Shown here: positions 36,204 to 43,940 of the stretch, piece after piece
How the letters are laid out: each line of letters begins with the position of its first letter
How positions within the stretch are numbered: position 1 is the stretch's first letter
Assembly: GCA_964509545.1 (NCBI GenBank)
Contig: CAZDXQ010000007.1
Location: 56,304-120,303 of the forward strand
Reading direction: 5' to 3'
Source of the DNA: JADJWR01 sp964509545
GTDB lineage: Bacteria; Pseudomonadota; Gammaproteobacteria; Burkholderiales; Burkholderiaceae_F
DNA length: 64,000 bases
Program-made: the position numbers and the translations under genes
Notes under the pieces: generated by a model
The model's database searches: none
What the model saw: the letters and a program-made list of their open reading frames with translations, nothing else
Told to the model about the DNA's origin: nothing

Positions 36204-36788
36204 ATGAAGCCGCTGCTGCTGCTCGTGCTGGCCGCCTGCGCCCTGCCGGTCCTGGCCGAACGCGCCGATCGCGACCAGCCGACGATCATCGAGGCCGACC
36301 GCGGCGTTTTCGACGAACTGAAGCAGGTCAACGTCGTCAGCGGCCGCGCGACGCTCACCAAGGGCACGCTGCGCATCACCGGCGAGCGGATGGAACTGCG
36401 AACGCGCCCCGACGGCTACCGGACCGCGGTGGTGACCGCAGCGCCAGGCGCGCTGGCCACGTTCCGCCAGCGTCGCGATCCGACGCGACCGGGCATCGAG
36501 GAAACGATCGAAGGCGTGGCCGAACGCATCGAGTGGGACGAACGCACGGAATCGGTGCGCTTCGTCGGCCGGGCGCAATGGAGACGGCTCGAAAACGGCG
36601 TGCTCCGTGACGAGATCAATGGCCAGGCCATTGCCTACGACGCGGCGGCGTCGACGTATCGCGTCGACGGCGGCGACAGCAGCGAGGGTCGCGTGCGTGC
36701 GGTGATCGCGCCGCGCAGCAGCGAACCACTGAAGGCCGAGCCGGCGCCGCTGCGTCCGGCCACCGAGTTGCCGGCAGGCCGCAAGTGA
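36204..36788 (+). CDS. lptA: LPS transport periplasmic protein LptA
   Basis: 194 residues with a signal peptide (PLLLLVLAACALPVLAERAD, cleavage near 18). The OstA-type core has EADRGVFDELKQVNVVSGRATLTKGTLRITGERMEL, split here as EADRGVFDELKQVNVVSG and ATLTKGTLRITGERM, and a later INGQAIAYDAAASTYRVDG. LptA molecules form the beta bridge carrying LPS across the periplasm to LptD/E. A GAGGAGCAGGA ribosome site precedes the ATG nine bases after lptC. Confidence 0.94.
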   Translation: MKPLLLLVLAACALPVLAERADRDQPTIIEADRGVFDELKQVNVVSGRATLTKGTLRITGERMELRTRPDGYRTAVVTAAPGALATFRQRRDPTRPGIEETIEGVAERIEWDERTESVRFVGRAQWRRLENGVLRDEINGQAIAYDAAASTYRVDGGDSSEGRVRAVIAPRSSEPLKAEPAPLRPATELPAGRK

Positions 36789-36858
36789 GCTGCCGAAACC
36801 GTGACTTCACCGGCAGCGCCAAGCCGACGCGGCAGCTTGCGCCACCCGAGCGTTTGCG

Positions 36859-37665
36859 ATGCCGATGAACGCGCCCGATGCCGTCTCCGTGGGCAGCAGT
36901 TCGGCGCGCGAGGAGGTGCGCGGCGGCAGCCGGCTGCTGGTCGAGCACCTGCACAAGCGCTACGGCACGCGCGTCGTCGTCAAGGACGTGTCGCTATCGG
37001 TGGAGGCCGGCGCGGTCGTCGGCCTGCTCGGTCCGAACGGCGCCGGCAAGACGACCTGCTTCTACATGGTGGTGGGCTTGGTGCCGATGGACGGCGGCAC
37101 CATTTTCCTCGACGACACCTCGATCGCGCACCTGCCGATCCACCGCCGGGCCCGGCTCGGGCTGTCCTATCTGCCGCAGGAAGCTTCGGTTTTCCGGCGG
37201 CTGACGGTCGAGGAGAACGTGCGCGCGGTGCTCGAACTGCAGCACGGCGCCGATGGCCAGCCGCTGGCGGCAGAAGATGTCGCCGGCCGCCTCGACACGT
37301 TGCTCGACGACCTGCAGATCGCTCATCTGCGCACGCACGGCGCGCTGTCGCTGTCCGGCGGCGAGAGGCGGCGGGTGGAGATCGCGCGCGCGCTGGCTGC
37401 GGCGCCGCGGTTCATCCTGCTCGATGAACCGTTTGCCGGCGTCGATCCGATCGCCGTGATCGAGATCCAGCGAATCGTCCGCTTCCTGAAGGAACGCGGC
37501 ATCGGCGTGCTGATCACCGATCACAACGTGCGCGAAACGCTCGGCATCTGCGATCACGCCTACATCATCAACGAGGGGCAGGTGCTCGCCGCCGGCAATC
37601 CGCACGAGATCGTCGAGAACGAGTCGGTGCGCCGCGTCTACCTCGGCGAACACTTCAGGATGTAG
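36859..37665 (+). CDS. lptB: LPS export ABC transporter ATPase LptB
   Basis: 268 residues; about 25 residues precede the ABC domain (a second ATG two codons in is equally possible). Walker A is GPNGAGKTT, Q-loop region SYLPQEASVFRRLT, signature LSGGERRRVEIARAL, Walker B FILLDEPFAGVDP and the switch His in ITDHNVRETL. It powers LPS extraction from the inner membrane with LptF/LptG, which are not in this window. The 70-base gap after lptA is the largest inside the lpt group. Confidence 0.97.
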   Translation: MPMNAPDAVSVGSSSAREEVRGGSRLLVEHLHKRYGTRVVVKDVSLSVEAGAVVGLLGPNGAGKTTCFYMVVGLVPMDGGTIFLDDTSIAHLPIHRRARLGLSYLPQEASVFRRLTVEENVRAVLELQHGADGQPLAAEDVAGRLDTLLDDLQIAHLRTHGALSLSGGERRRVEIARALAAAPRFILLDEPFAGVDPIAVIEIQRIVRFLKERGIGVLITDHNVRETLGICDHAYIINEGQVLAAGNPHEIVENESVRRVYLGEHFRM

Positions 37666-37670
37666 CGGTC

Positions 37671-39149
37671 ATGGCGATCAAGCCCGGCCTGCAGCTGAAG
37701 CTCGGCCAGCATCTGGCGCTCACCCCGCAGTTGCAGCAGTCGATCCGGCTGCTGCAGCTGTCCTCGCTCGAACTGGCGCAGGAAATCGAACAGGCGCTGA
37801 ACGACAACCCCCTGCTGGAGTGCGACGATCCGCCGGTCGGCGCCGCGATGCGCATCGCCGCCGACGGCGCGATCCTCAGCGGCGCTGCCGGCGCCGGGGC
37901 CACACCCGCCGATGGCGCCGGGCAGGCCGGTTCGGCGGAAGGCAGCGAGGCCGAAGCACCGATGGGCATGACCGGACTCGACTGGGGTGGCGGCCGCGCC
38001 GAGCGCGACGACGACGACGAGGGACCCGGCGCCTGGGCTTCGACTGCACCATCGTTGTGCGAACACCTGAAGACACAACTGGCGGTCACCAACGTCTCGC
38101 CCCGCGATCGGGCACTGGTGGAAATGCTGATCGAATCGCTCGACGAGCAGGGTTACCTGACGGCCAGCCTGGAGGAACTTCTGGCGCTGTGCCCGCAGGA
38201 GGCGGCTGTCGAACTCGACGACCTGGCCACTGCACTGAAGCTGCTGCAGAGTTTCGAGCCCGCCGGCGTGGGCGCGCGCAGCGCCGCCGAGTGCCTGACA
38301 ATTCAACTCAATGCGCTCGCGCTGCAGACGCCGCCGGCCGCACCTGGAGAGGTCATCGAGCAGGCCAAACGTATCGTCAGTGATCACTTGCCATTGCTGG
38401 CGTCGAGGGATTTTCACAAGCTGGCGCGCACGCTTGAACTGTCGGACGAGCAGATCGCCCAGGCCTATGCGCTGATTCGTAGACTGAACCCGCATCCGGG
38501 CGTAGGCTTCAATGCAGCGGTCGTCGACTATGTGGTTCCCGACATCCTGGTGCGAAAGATCCAGAACCGATGGGCCGCGCAGATCAACCCGGACGTCGTG
38601 CCCCGGCTGCGGCTGAACCAGGTCTACGCGGTGGCGGTCAAAGAGGAACGGAGCAAGGAAGGCTTTTCGCAGTGGTCGTCACGCCTGCAGGAGGCGCGCT
38701 GGCTGATCCGCAACATCCAGCAGCGCTTCGAAACGATCCAGCGTGTCGCGCAGGCCGTCGTCGACCGCCAGCACGGCTTTTTCACCCATGGTGCGATCGC
38801 CATGCGGCCGCTGGTGCTGCGAGAGATTGCCGAGACGCTCGAACTGCACGAGTCGACGATCTCGCGCGTGACCAGCAACAAGTACATGGCCACGCCCTTC
38901 GGCGTGTTCGAACTGAAATATTTCTTCGGCAGCCACGTGGCCACCGATACCGGCGGCGCCGCGTCGAGCACGGCGATTCGCGCCCTGATCAAGCAACTGA
39001 TAGGAGAGGAGAACCATAAGGAACCACTGTCCGACAGCCGCATCGCCGAACTGCTTGCGGAACAGGGCATCGTGGTGGCGCGACGGACCGTCGCGAAGTA
39101 CCGCGAAGCGCTCAAGATCCCGCCGGTGGCTCTGCGCAAGACCCCGTGA
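37671..39149 (+). CDS. rpoN: RNA polymerase sigma-54 factor
   Basis: 492 residues. Region I is Gln/Leu-rich (LKLGQHLALTPQLQQSIRLL), followed by a Gly/Ala/acidic region II (about 60-125), the core-binding region III and the C-terminal RpoN box ARRTVAKYREAL. It recognises -24/-12 promoters and needs AAA+ activators. It begins five bases after the lptB stop, the common proteobacterial lptB-rpoN-hpf-ptsN arrangement. No convincing -24/-12 site was found in the window. Confidence 0.98.
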   Translation: MAIKPGLQLKLGQHLALTPQLQQSIRLLQLSSLELAQEIEQALNDNPLLECDDPPVGAAMRIAADGAILSGAAGAGATPADGAGQAGSAEGSEAEAPMGMTGLDWGGGRAERDDDDEGPGAWASTAPSLCEHLKTQLAVTNVSPRDRALVEMLIESLDEQGYLTASLEELLALCPQEAAVELDDLATALKLLQSFEPAGVGARSAAECLTIQLNALALQTPPAAPGEVIEQAKRIVSDHLPLLASRDFHKLARTLELSDEQIAQAYALIRRLNPHPGVGFNAAVVDYVVPDILVRKIQNRWAAQINPDVVPRLRLNQVYAVAVKEERSKEGFSQWSSRLQEARWLIRNIQQRFETIQRVAQAVVDRQHGFFTHGAIAMRPLVLREIAETLELHESTISRVTSNKYMATPFGVFELKYFFGSHVATDTGGAASSTAIRALIKQLIGEENHKEPLSDSRIAELLAEQGIVVARRTVAKYREALKIPPVALRKTP

Positions 39150-39192
39150 ATGTCAACGCTGAATCGTTCGGCCCCAATGACAGGAGTGCAGC

Positions 39193-39525
39193 ATGAACCT
39201 CATCATCCAAGGTCATCATGTCGACGTGACGCCGGCCATGCGCGACTACGTTCGCGGCAAGCTGGAACGGATTCGCAGGCACTTCGATCACGTTATCGAC
39301 GCCGACGTGGTGCTGGCCGTGGAGGACAAGCTCAGGCAACGGGCGGAGATCACGCTGCGCGTGCGCGGCAGCAGCCTGCACGCGGCATCGACCGATGGTG
39401 ACATGTACGCAGCAATCGACATGCTGATGGACAAACTCGACCGGCAGGTCCTGCGCCATAAGGACCGCGTCAAGACCCACACCCGCGACCCGCTCAAGCA
39501 CCAGCAGACCCAGACGCAACAGTAG
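39193..39525 (+). CDS. hpf: Ribosome hibernation promoting factor (short HPF)
   Basis: 110 residues of the S30AE/YfiA family: LIIQGHHVDVTPAMRDYVRGK and AAIDMLMDKLDRQVLRHKDR, with a polar Gln/Thr-rich tail and no long C-terminal dimerisation domain. It binds the 30S decoding region and, in short form, acts in 100S ribosome formation with RMF where present. It lies 43 bases downstream of rpoN; a GGAG-type ribosome site precedes the ATG. Confidence 0.95.
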   Translation: MNLIIQGHHVDVTPAMRDYVRGKLERIRRHFDHVIDADVVLAVEDKLRQRAEITLRVRGSSLHAASTDGDMYAAIDMLMDKLDRQVLRHKDRVKTHTRDPLKHQQTQTQQ

Positions 39526-39880
39526 TTTCCACAGTCCGGAACGGCGCAGCGCAGTTCGGCCCGGATCCGCCGGTCATCCGGCGCGGGCCGGCGTGCGTTC
39601 AGGCCACTGTCGATGACGCGCCGCGCAGTTCCGTTGCCGCGTGGCAACATCCAGCCGATCCGACCTTCTATTCGAACCCGTCCCCGCCCCGCTGCCGGTT
39701 GCACCTGCCTATACTGCGCCCCTTCTCCCGTCCTCAGAGGCCCGCGCCTCGGCTGAATCGAAGGCGTTGAAATGCCGAATTGCCTGCCGCTTTCCGCATT
39801 CGGCGGCCTATCGCCCGGCGGTGCTTCGGGCTAGCTTGGCAAACAACGTCCGCGCCCGGATCGATTCCGTCTGACCGGCC
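39526..39880. other. Intergenic region between hpf and ptsN
   Basis: 355 bases without a convincing gene, in a run where hpf and ptsN are usually close. A two-part hairpin lies at 39557-39590 (outer stem CGGCCCG/CGGGCCG, inner stem GCCGG/CCGGC), 31 bases after the hpf stop, with no T-tract. A TATACT hexamer at 39710-39715 could be a -10 for ptsN, but no proper -35 is present at the right distance. Confidence 0.5.
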
Positions 39881-40351
39881 ATGAACCAGATTTCCCGCCT
39901 GCTTCCCGCGGCAAATGTCGTGCTCGACCTGCAGGCGTCGAGCAAGAAGCGCGTTTTCGAGCAGGTCGGTCTGCTGTTCGAGAACAACCAGGGCATCGCC
40001 CGCGCCACCGTCTTCGACAGCCTGTTCGCGCGCGAGCGCCTGGGTTCGACCGGACTCGGCCAGGGCGTGGCCATTCCGCACGGTCGCATCAAGGGCCTGA
40101 AGGAGGCGGTGGCCGCGTTCGTGCGACTGGCCGAACCGATCGCGTTCGACGCGCCAGACGGCCGGCCTGTAAGCATTCTGGTGGTGCTGCTTGTGCCTGA
40201 GCAGGCGACGCAACAGCATCTCGACATCCTGTCCGAACTGGCGCAGATGCTGTCCGACCGGACGTTCCGCGAAAACCTGATGCACGCCTCCGATCCCGCC
40301 GTGGCACACACCCTGCTTGCCCAGTGGGAGCCGATGCGCCCGGCCGCCTGA
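39881..40351 (+). CDS. ptsN: PTS system nitrogen regulatory protein EIIA-Ntr
   Basis: 156 residues, a single EIIA type-2 domain. The phosphorylatable His is in GQGVAIPHGRIKGL (about residue 67), and the fold is confirmed by VLLVPEQATQQHLDILSELAQML. Its phosphorylation state, set by the PTS-Ntr chain (PtsP/NPr), regulates potassium transport and other targets rather than sugar uptake. It stands upstream of hprK with a 31-base gap. Confidence 0.96.
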   Translation: MNQISRLLPAANVVLDLQASSKKRVFEQVGLLFENNQGIARATVFDSLFARERLGSTGLGQGVAIPHGRIKGLKEAVAAFVRLAEPIAFDAPDGRPVSILVVLLVPEQATQQHLDILSELAQMLSDRTFRENLMHASDPAVAHTLLAQWEPMRPAA

Positions 40352-40382
40352 AGATCGCGTCGCGGCCGCGGCGCGCCCTCAC

Positions 40383-41312
40383 ATGCCGACCCTGCAGACG
40401 CTGTTCGACGACAACGAGCAGTCGCTGAAGCTTTCCTGGATCGCCGGCCGCAGCGGTGGCCAGCGTGCCCTCGCCAGCGCCAGCAGCGCCGAAGTCCAGG
40501 CCGCCGACATCGTCGGCCACCTGAACCTGATCCATGCCGACCGCCTGCACGTGCTCGGCGCGCCGGAGGTGCGCTACATGGCCCGCATGGACAGCGCGCG
40601 GCGGGCGCACTACGCGCACGACCTGATCGCCGGCGGCGCACTCGGACTGATTGTCGCCGAGGGCCTGCAACTGCCGGACGACATGGCCACGGTCGCCGAG
40701 CGTGTCGGCCTGGCGATGTTCGGCTCGCCGCTGGCGGCGGGGCTGGTGATCGACCGGCTGCGCGTTTACCTGAACAAGAAGCTCGCTGCCCATTGCACGA
40801 TGCACGGCGTGTTCATGGACGTGCTCGGCATGGGTGTGCTGATCGCCGGCGAATCCGGCGTCGGCAAGAGCGAACTCGGCCTCGAACTGATCAGCCGCGG
40901 CCATGGCCTGGTCGCCGACGACGTGGTCGACTTCGCCCGCACCGAGCCCGATGTCATCGAGGGTCACTGTCCGCCGCTTCTGGCCAACCTGCTCGAAGTG
41001 CGCGGCCTCGGTCTGCTCGACATCAAGGCCATCTTCGGCGAGACGGCCGTCCGGCGGAAGATGAAGCTGCGCCTGATCGTCGAACTGCGCCGTCAGGCCG
41101 CCGCGGCGCTGATGGAACGGCTGCCGTTGGCCGGCACCACCGAGGAGGTACTCGGCCTGCCGATCCACAAGGTGGTCATTCCGGTGGCCGCCGGCCGCAA
41201 CCTCGCCGTGCTGCTGGAAGCGGCGGTACGCAACACGATCCTGAAGCTGCGCGGCATCGACACGATGGCCGAGTTCATGCAGCGGCAGCGGCAGGCGATC
41301 GACGACGGGTGA
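40383..41312 (+). CDS. hprK: HPr kinase/phosphorylase
   Basis: 309 residues from the ATG at 40383; upstream codons overlap ptsN. The C-terminal catalytic domain has the P-loop LIAGESGVGKSELGLELISRGHGLVADD, seen as GESGVGKSE followed by ELISRGHGLVADD, and the HprK signature LEVRGLGLLDIKAIFGE. It phosphorylates and dephosphorylates a seryl residue on HPr-like proteins. In betaproteobacteria it is found next to ptsN and rapZ as here. No HPr gene is present in the window. Confidence 0.96.
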   Translation: MPTLQTLFDDNEQSLKLSWIAGRSGGQRALASASSAEVQAADIVGHLNLIHADRLHVLGAPEVRYMARMDSARRAHYAHDLIAGGALGLIVAEGLQLPDDMATVAERVGLAMFGSPLAAGLVIDRLRVYLNKKLAAHCTMHGVFMDVLGMGVLIAGESGVGKSELGLELISRGHGLVADDVVDFARTEPDVIEGHCPPLLANLLEVRGLGLLDIKAIFGETAVRRKMKLRLIVELRRQAAAALMERLPLAGTTEEVLGLPIHKVVIPVAAGRNLAVLLEAAVRNTILKLRGIDTMAEFMQRQRQAIDDG

Positions 41313-41366
41313 ATCCGTAGTGCTCGTCAACCGGCGGTGATTTAATCGCGTTCGGGACGTGCTGCA

Positions 41367-41385
41367 GTGGCTCGCCCAGAGCCAC
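41367..41385 (+). other. Hairpin upstream of psiF-like gene
   Basis: Perfect 7-bp stem GTGGCTC/GAGCCAC with a 5-base loop, 55 bases after the hprK stop and 33 bases before the ATG of the next gene. There is no T-run, so it is more likely a leader hairpin than a terminator. Confidence 0.4.
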
Positions 41386-41418
41386 CGGCGCTCCCACAAC
41401 CAACCGAGGAGATCATCG

Positions 41419-41715
41419 ATGTACAAGAAGATCCTGATCGCCGCCTTCCTTGTGCTGCCGCTGGCCGGCCACGCCGCCGAGGAAAAGAAGATGACCGCGC
41501 AACAGAGCAAGATGGCCGCATGCAACAAGGAGGCGACGGCCAAGAACCTGACCGGCGACGAGCGCAAGAAGTTCATGTCGAGTTGCCTGTCGGCCAAGCC
41601 GATGGCGGCCGGCGGCCAGCAGGAAAAGATGAAGGCCTGCAACAAGGAAGCGTCGTCGAAGAACCTCAAAGGCGATGAACGCAAGAAGTTCATGTCGGAG
41701 TGCCTGCGCGGCTGA
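41419..41715 (+). CDS. PsiF repeat protein, exported
   Basis: 98 residues from the ATG at 41419 with a GAGGAGA ribosome site. A signal peptide (KKILIAAFLVLPLAGHAA) is followed by two ~30-residue repeats beginning KMAACNKEATAKNLTGDERKKFM and KMKACNKEASSKNLKGDERKKFM, shown here as their KMxACNKEA and GDERKKFMSxCL cores; each has two Cys that could pair. This is the PsiF family, named for phosphate-starvation induction in E. coli; its biochemical role is unknown. It sits between hprK and rapZ and ends at a clear terminator, so it is probably its own unit or the end of the hprK transcript. Confidence 0.9.
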   Translation: MYKKILIAAFLVLPLAGHAAEEKKMTAQQSKMAACNKEATAKNLTGDERKKFMSSCLSAKPMAAGGQQEKMKACNKEASSKNLKGDERKKFMSECLRG

Positions 41716-41765
41716 GCCGCTTTACGCATCACCCGGCATTACCCGGCATCACCGGCTGGGGCGAC

Positions 41766-41791
41766 AGGGCGCGGCAATCCCGCGCCCTTTT
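41766..41791 (+). terminator. Intrinsic terminator after psiF-like gene
   Basis: 9-bp stem AGGGCGCGG/CCGCGCCCT with a 5-base loop and a short T-run (TTTT). It lies 51 bases after the psiF-like stop and 68 bases before the rapZ start, separating rapZ from the upstream genes. Confidence 0.8.
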
Positions 41792-41858
41792 CTGTTTGGG
41801 CGCCGCGCGTGACAGAATCACGTGACGCCGCTGGCGCGGTGCGTAGAGTCCTCCTTCG

Positions 41859-42728
41859 ATGCGGCTGGTGCTGATCACGGGAATGTCCGGTTCCGGAAAG
41901 TCGGTCGCGCTGCGGCTGCTCGAGGACATCGGCTACTACTGCGTCGACAATCTGCCGCCGCGCTTCCTCGCCGAAGTCGCCCACTACCTTGCCGAAGCCG
42001 GACACGAGGAGGTCGCGGTCTCGGTCGACGCGCGCTCGGAAATCTCTCTGGCCGAGTTGCCGCAGATCATCGGCACGCTTCGCGGCGCCGGGCATGACCT
42101 GCGCGTTCTGTTCCTCACCGCCTCCACTGAAGCGCTGGTGCATCGCTACTCGGAGACGCGGCGGCGCCATCCGCTGTCGGAACGGCTGGGCGTCGCCGGG
42201 CGCGACCTGGAGCCGACGCTGGTCGAGTCGATCGAGGCAGAGCGCGAACTGCTGGCACCGCTGGACAAGACCGGCTACGTCATCGACACCAGCGACACGT
42301 CACCGGGCACGCTGCGCGACTGGGTGCGTCAGTTTGCTGGCCATGCGCCAGCGAGGCTGACGTTGGCCTTCGAGTCCTTCGCCTTCAAGAACGGCGTTCC
42401 GGTGGCCGCCGACCTGCTGTTCGACGTGCGCAACCTGCCCAATCCTTTCTACGAGCCGGCGCTGCGGCCGCTGACCGGGCTGGACACGCCCGTGGCCGAG
42501 TACCTCGCAGCGGCGCCGATTGTCGGCCAGATGATCGACGACATCGAGCGTTTCATCGACAGGTGGCTGCCGAGTTATCGGGCCGACAACCGCCACTACG
42601 TGACGGTGGCGATCGGCTGCACTGGCGGGCAGCACCGCTCGCCTTACGTGGTCGAGCAGCTTGCCTCTCGCTTCACCCGGCGCGGGCAACAACGTGTGTT
42701 GACGCGACACCGCGCGCTTCGCCACTGA
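41859..42728 (+). CDS. rapZ: RNase adapter protein RapZ (YvcJ family)
   Basis: 289 residues. The N-terminal P-loop reads LVLITGMSGSGKSVALRLLEDIG, with GMSGSGKS as the Walker A, then YYCVDNLPP; the C-terminal RNA-binding domain has LLFDVRNLPNPFY and the AIGCTGGQHRSPYVVEQL motif. In E. coli it binds the sRNAs GlmZ/GlmY and controls glucosamine-6-phosphate synthase through RNase E; whether those sRNAs exist here is unknown. Its stop overlaps the next start as TGATG. Confidence 0.96.
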   Translation: MRLVLITGMSGSGKSVALRLLEDIGYYCVDNLPPRFLAEVAHYLAEAGHEEVAVSVDARSEISLAELPQIIGTLRGAGHDLRVLFLTASTEALVHRYSETRRRHPLSERLGVAGRDLEPTLVESIEAERELLAPLDKTGYVIDTSDTSPGTLRDWVRQFAGHAPARLTLAFESFAFKNGVPVAADLLFDVRNLPNPFYEPALRPLTGLDTPVAEYLAAAPIVGQMIDDIERFIDRWLPSYRADNRHYVTVAIGCTGGQHRSPYVVEQLASRFTRRGQQRVLTRHRALRH

Positions 42729-43354
42729 TGCAGTTGCCGCTGTTTCCGCTGAACACCGTGCTTTTTCCCGGCGGTGTGCTGCCGCTGCGCGTTTTCGAGG
42801 CGCGGTACATGGACATGGTCCGCTCGTGCATGAAGGATTCGGCTCCGTTCGGCGTGGTCCTTATCACCAGGGGGCGCGAGGTCGGCGCGCCCGCGGCGAC
42901 CGAAGCCGTGGGCACGCTTGCGCGAATCGCCGCCTGGGACATGCCGCAACTCGGCCTGCTGCATCTGCGCGCCATCGGCGGCGAGCGCTTCCGCATCGAA
43001 CAGACCCAGGCGCGAGCCGATGGCCTGCAGGTGGCCAACGTCGAGCCGATCGCCGACGACGACGATACGCCCCTGCCGACGCAGTACCGTTGCTGCGCCG
43101 ACCTGCTGCAGCGGGTGATCGCCGACGTCGGCAGCCAGCGCCCTGAAGGAGAGAACGCCGGCGCGGATCCGATCAGTGCCCCGCCCTTCGAGTCGCCGTA
43201 CCGCTTCGACTCCAGCGTCTGGGTCGGCAACCGACTGTGCGAGTTCATGCCGATCCCGCTGCGCGCCAAGCAGAAGCTGATGGAACTGCAGGACGCGGCG
43301 TCCCGCCTTGAACTTGTCTATCGCTTCCTCAGGCAGCATGGCGTGCTGAAGTAG
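42728..43354 (+). CDS. LON substrate-binding domain protein (peptidase S16 N-terminal-like)
   Basis: 208 residues from the ATG at 42728, which overlaps the rapZ stop by one base. The sequence starts QLPLFPLNTVLFPGGVLPLR and continues FEARYMDMVRSCM, the hallmark of the Lon N-terminal substrate-binding fold; there is no AAA ATPase or protease part, so it is a stand-alone LON-domain protein of unknown role. The C-terminal half is helical (LCEFMPIPLRAKQKLMELQD). Coupled translation with rapZ suggests a shared operon, not a proven functional link. Confidence 0.9.
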   Translation: MQLPLFPLNTVLFPGGVLPLRVFEARYMDMVRSCMKDSAPFGVVLITRGREVGAPAATEAVGTLARIAAWDMPQLGLLHLRAIGGERFRIEQTQARADGLQVANVEPIADDDDTPLPTQYRCCADLLQRVIADVGSQRPEGENAGADPISAPPFESPYRFDSSVWVGNRLCEFMPIPLRAKQKLMELQDAASRLELVYRFLRQHGVLK

Positions 43355-43379
43355 TGCTTCGCTGGCCGGACATTGACCC

Positions 43380-43919
43380 ATGCCCAGGATCTCGTACCAG
43401 CCCGACGATCTCGCCGAACCGGCGGCCCTGGTCGCATCGATCCGCAGGCGGCGCGGCGGTCGACTGCTGAACCTCGACCGGATGCTGCTGCACAGCCCCG
43501 CCCTGGCCGCGGGCTGGAACGCCCACCTGAAGGCCGTGCGCACCGAGCTCGCGCTCGATCCGCGGCTGCGCGAACTGGCCATGTGCGTGGTCGCGATCCT
43601 CAACGGCGCGGACTACGAATTCCACCATCACGCGCCGGAGTTTCTAAGCGCCGGCGGCACGGCGCAGCAGCTCGAAGCGTTGCGGCAGCCCGAGCAGGCG
43701 CTGCAGCAGCCTGCACTGTTCGATGCTGCGGCCCTCGCGGCCCTGCGCCTGACGATCGAGATGACGCGCACGATCGCCGTGTCCGATGCGACCTTCGGCG
43801 CCGTGCATCGGGCGCTCGGGGATCGCGGCACGGTCGAGCTGGTAGGCGTCATCGCCACCTACAACATGGTGTCGCGCTTCCTGGTCGCCCTGGGCGTCAC
43901 CCCCGAATCCGAAGGCTGA
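43380..43919 (+). CDS. Carboxymuconolactone decarboxylase / AhpD-like family protein
   Basis: 179 residues, helical. The core (about 55-100; LDPRLRELAMCVVAILNGADYEFHHH) matches the CMD/AhpD-like fold, but the redox CxxC of AhpD is absent, being replaced by the YEFHHHAPEF region. It is closer to the decarboxylase/peroxidase-like relatives with unassigned substrate. It starts 25 bases after the LON-domain gene and converges with mutY. Confidence 0.85.
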   Translation: MPRISYQPDDLAEPAALVASIRRRRGGRLLNLDRMLLHSPALAAGWNAHLKAVRTELALDPRLRELAMCVVAILNGADYEFHHHAPEFLSAGGTAQQLEALRQPEQALQQPALFDAAALAALRLTIEMTRTIAVSDATFGAVHRALGDRGTVELVGVIATYNMVSRFLVALGVTPESEG

Positions 43920-43940
43920 CGCCTGTGGCGGCGCACGTCG

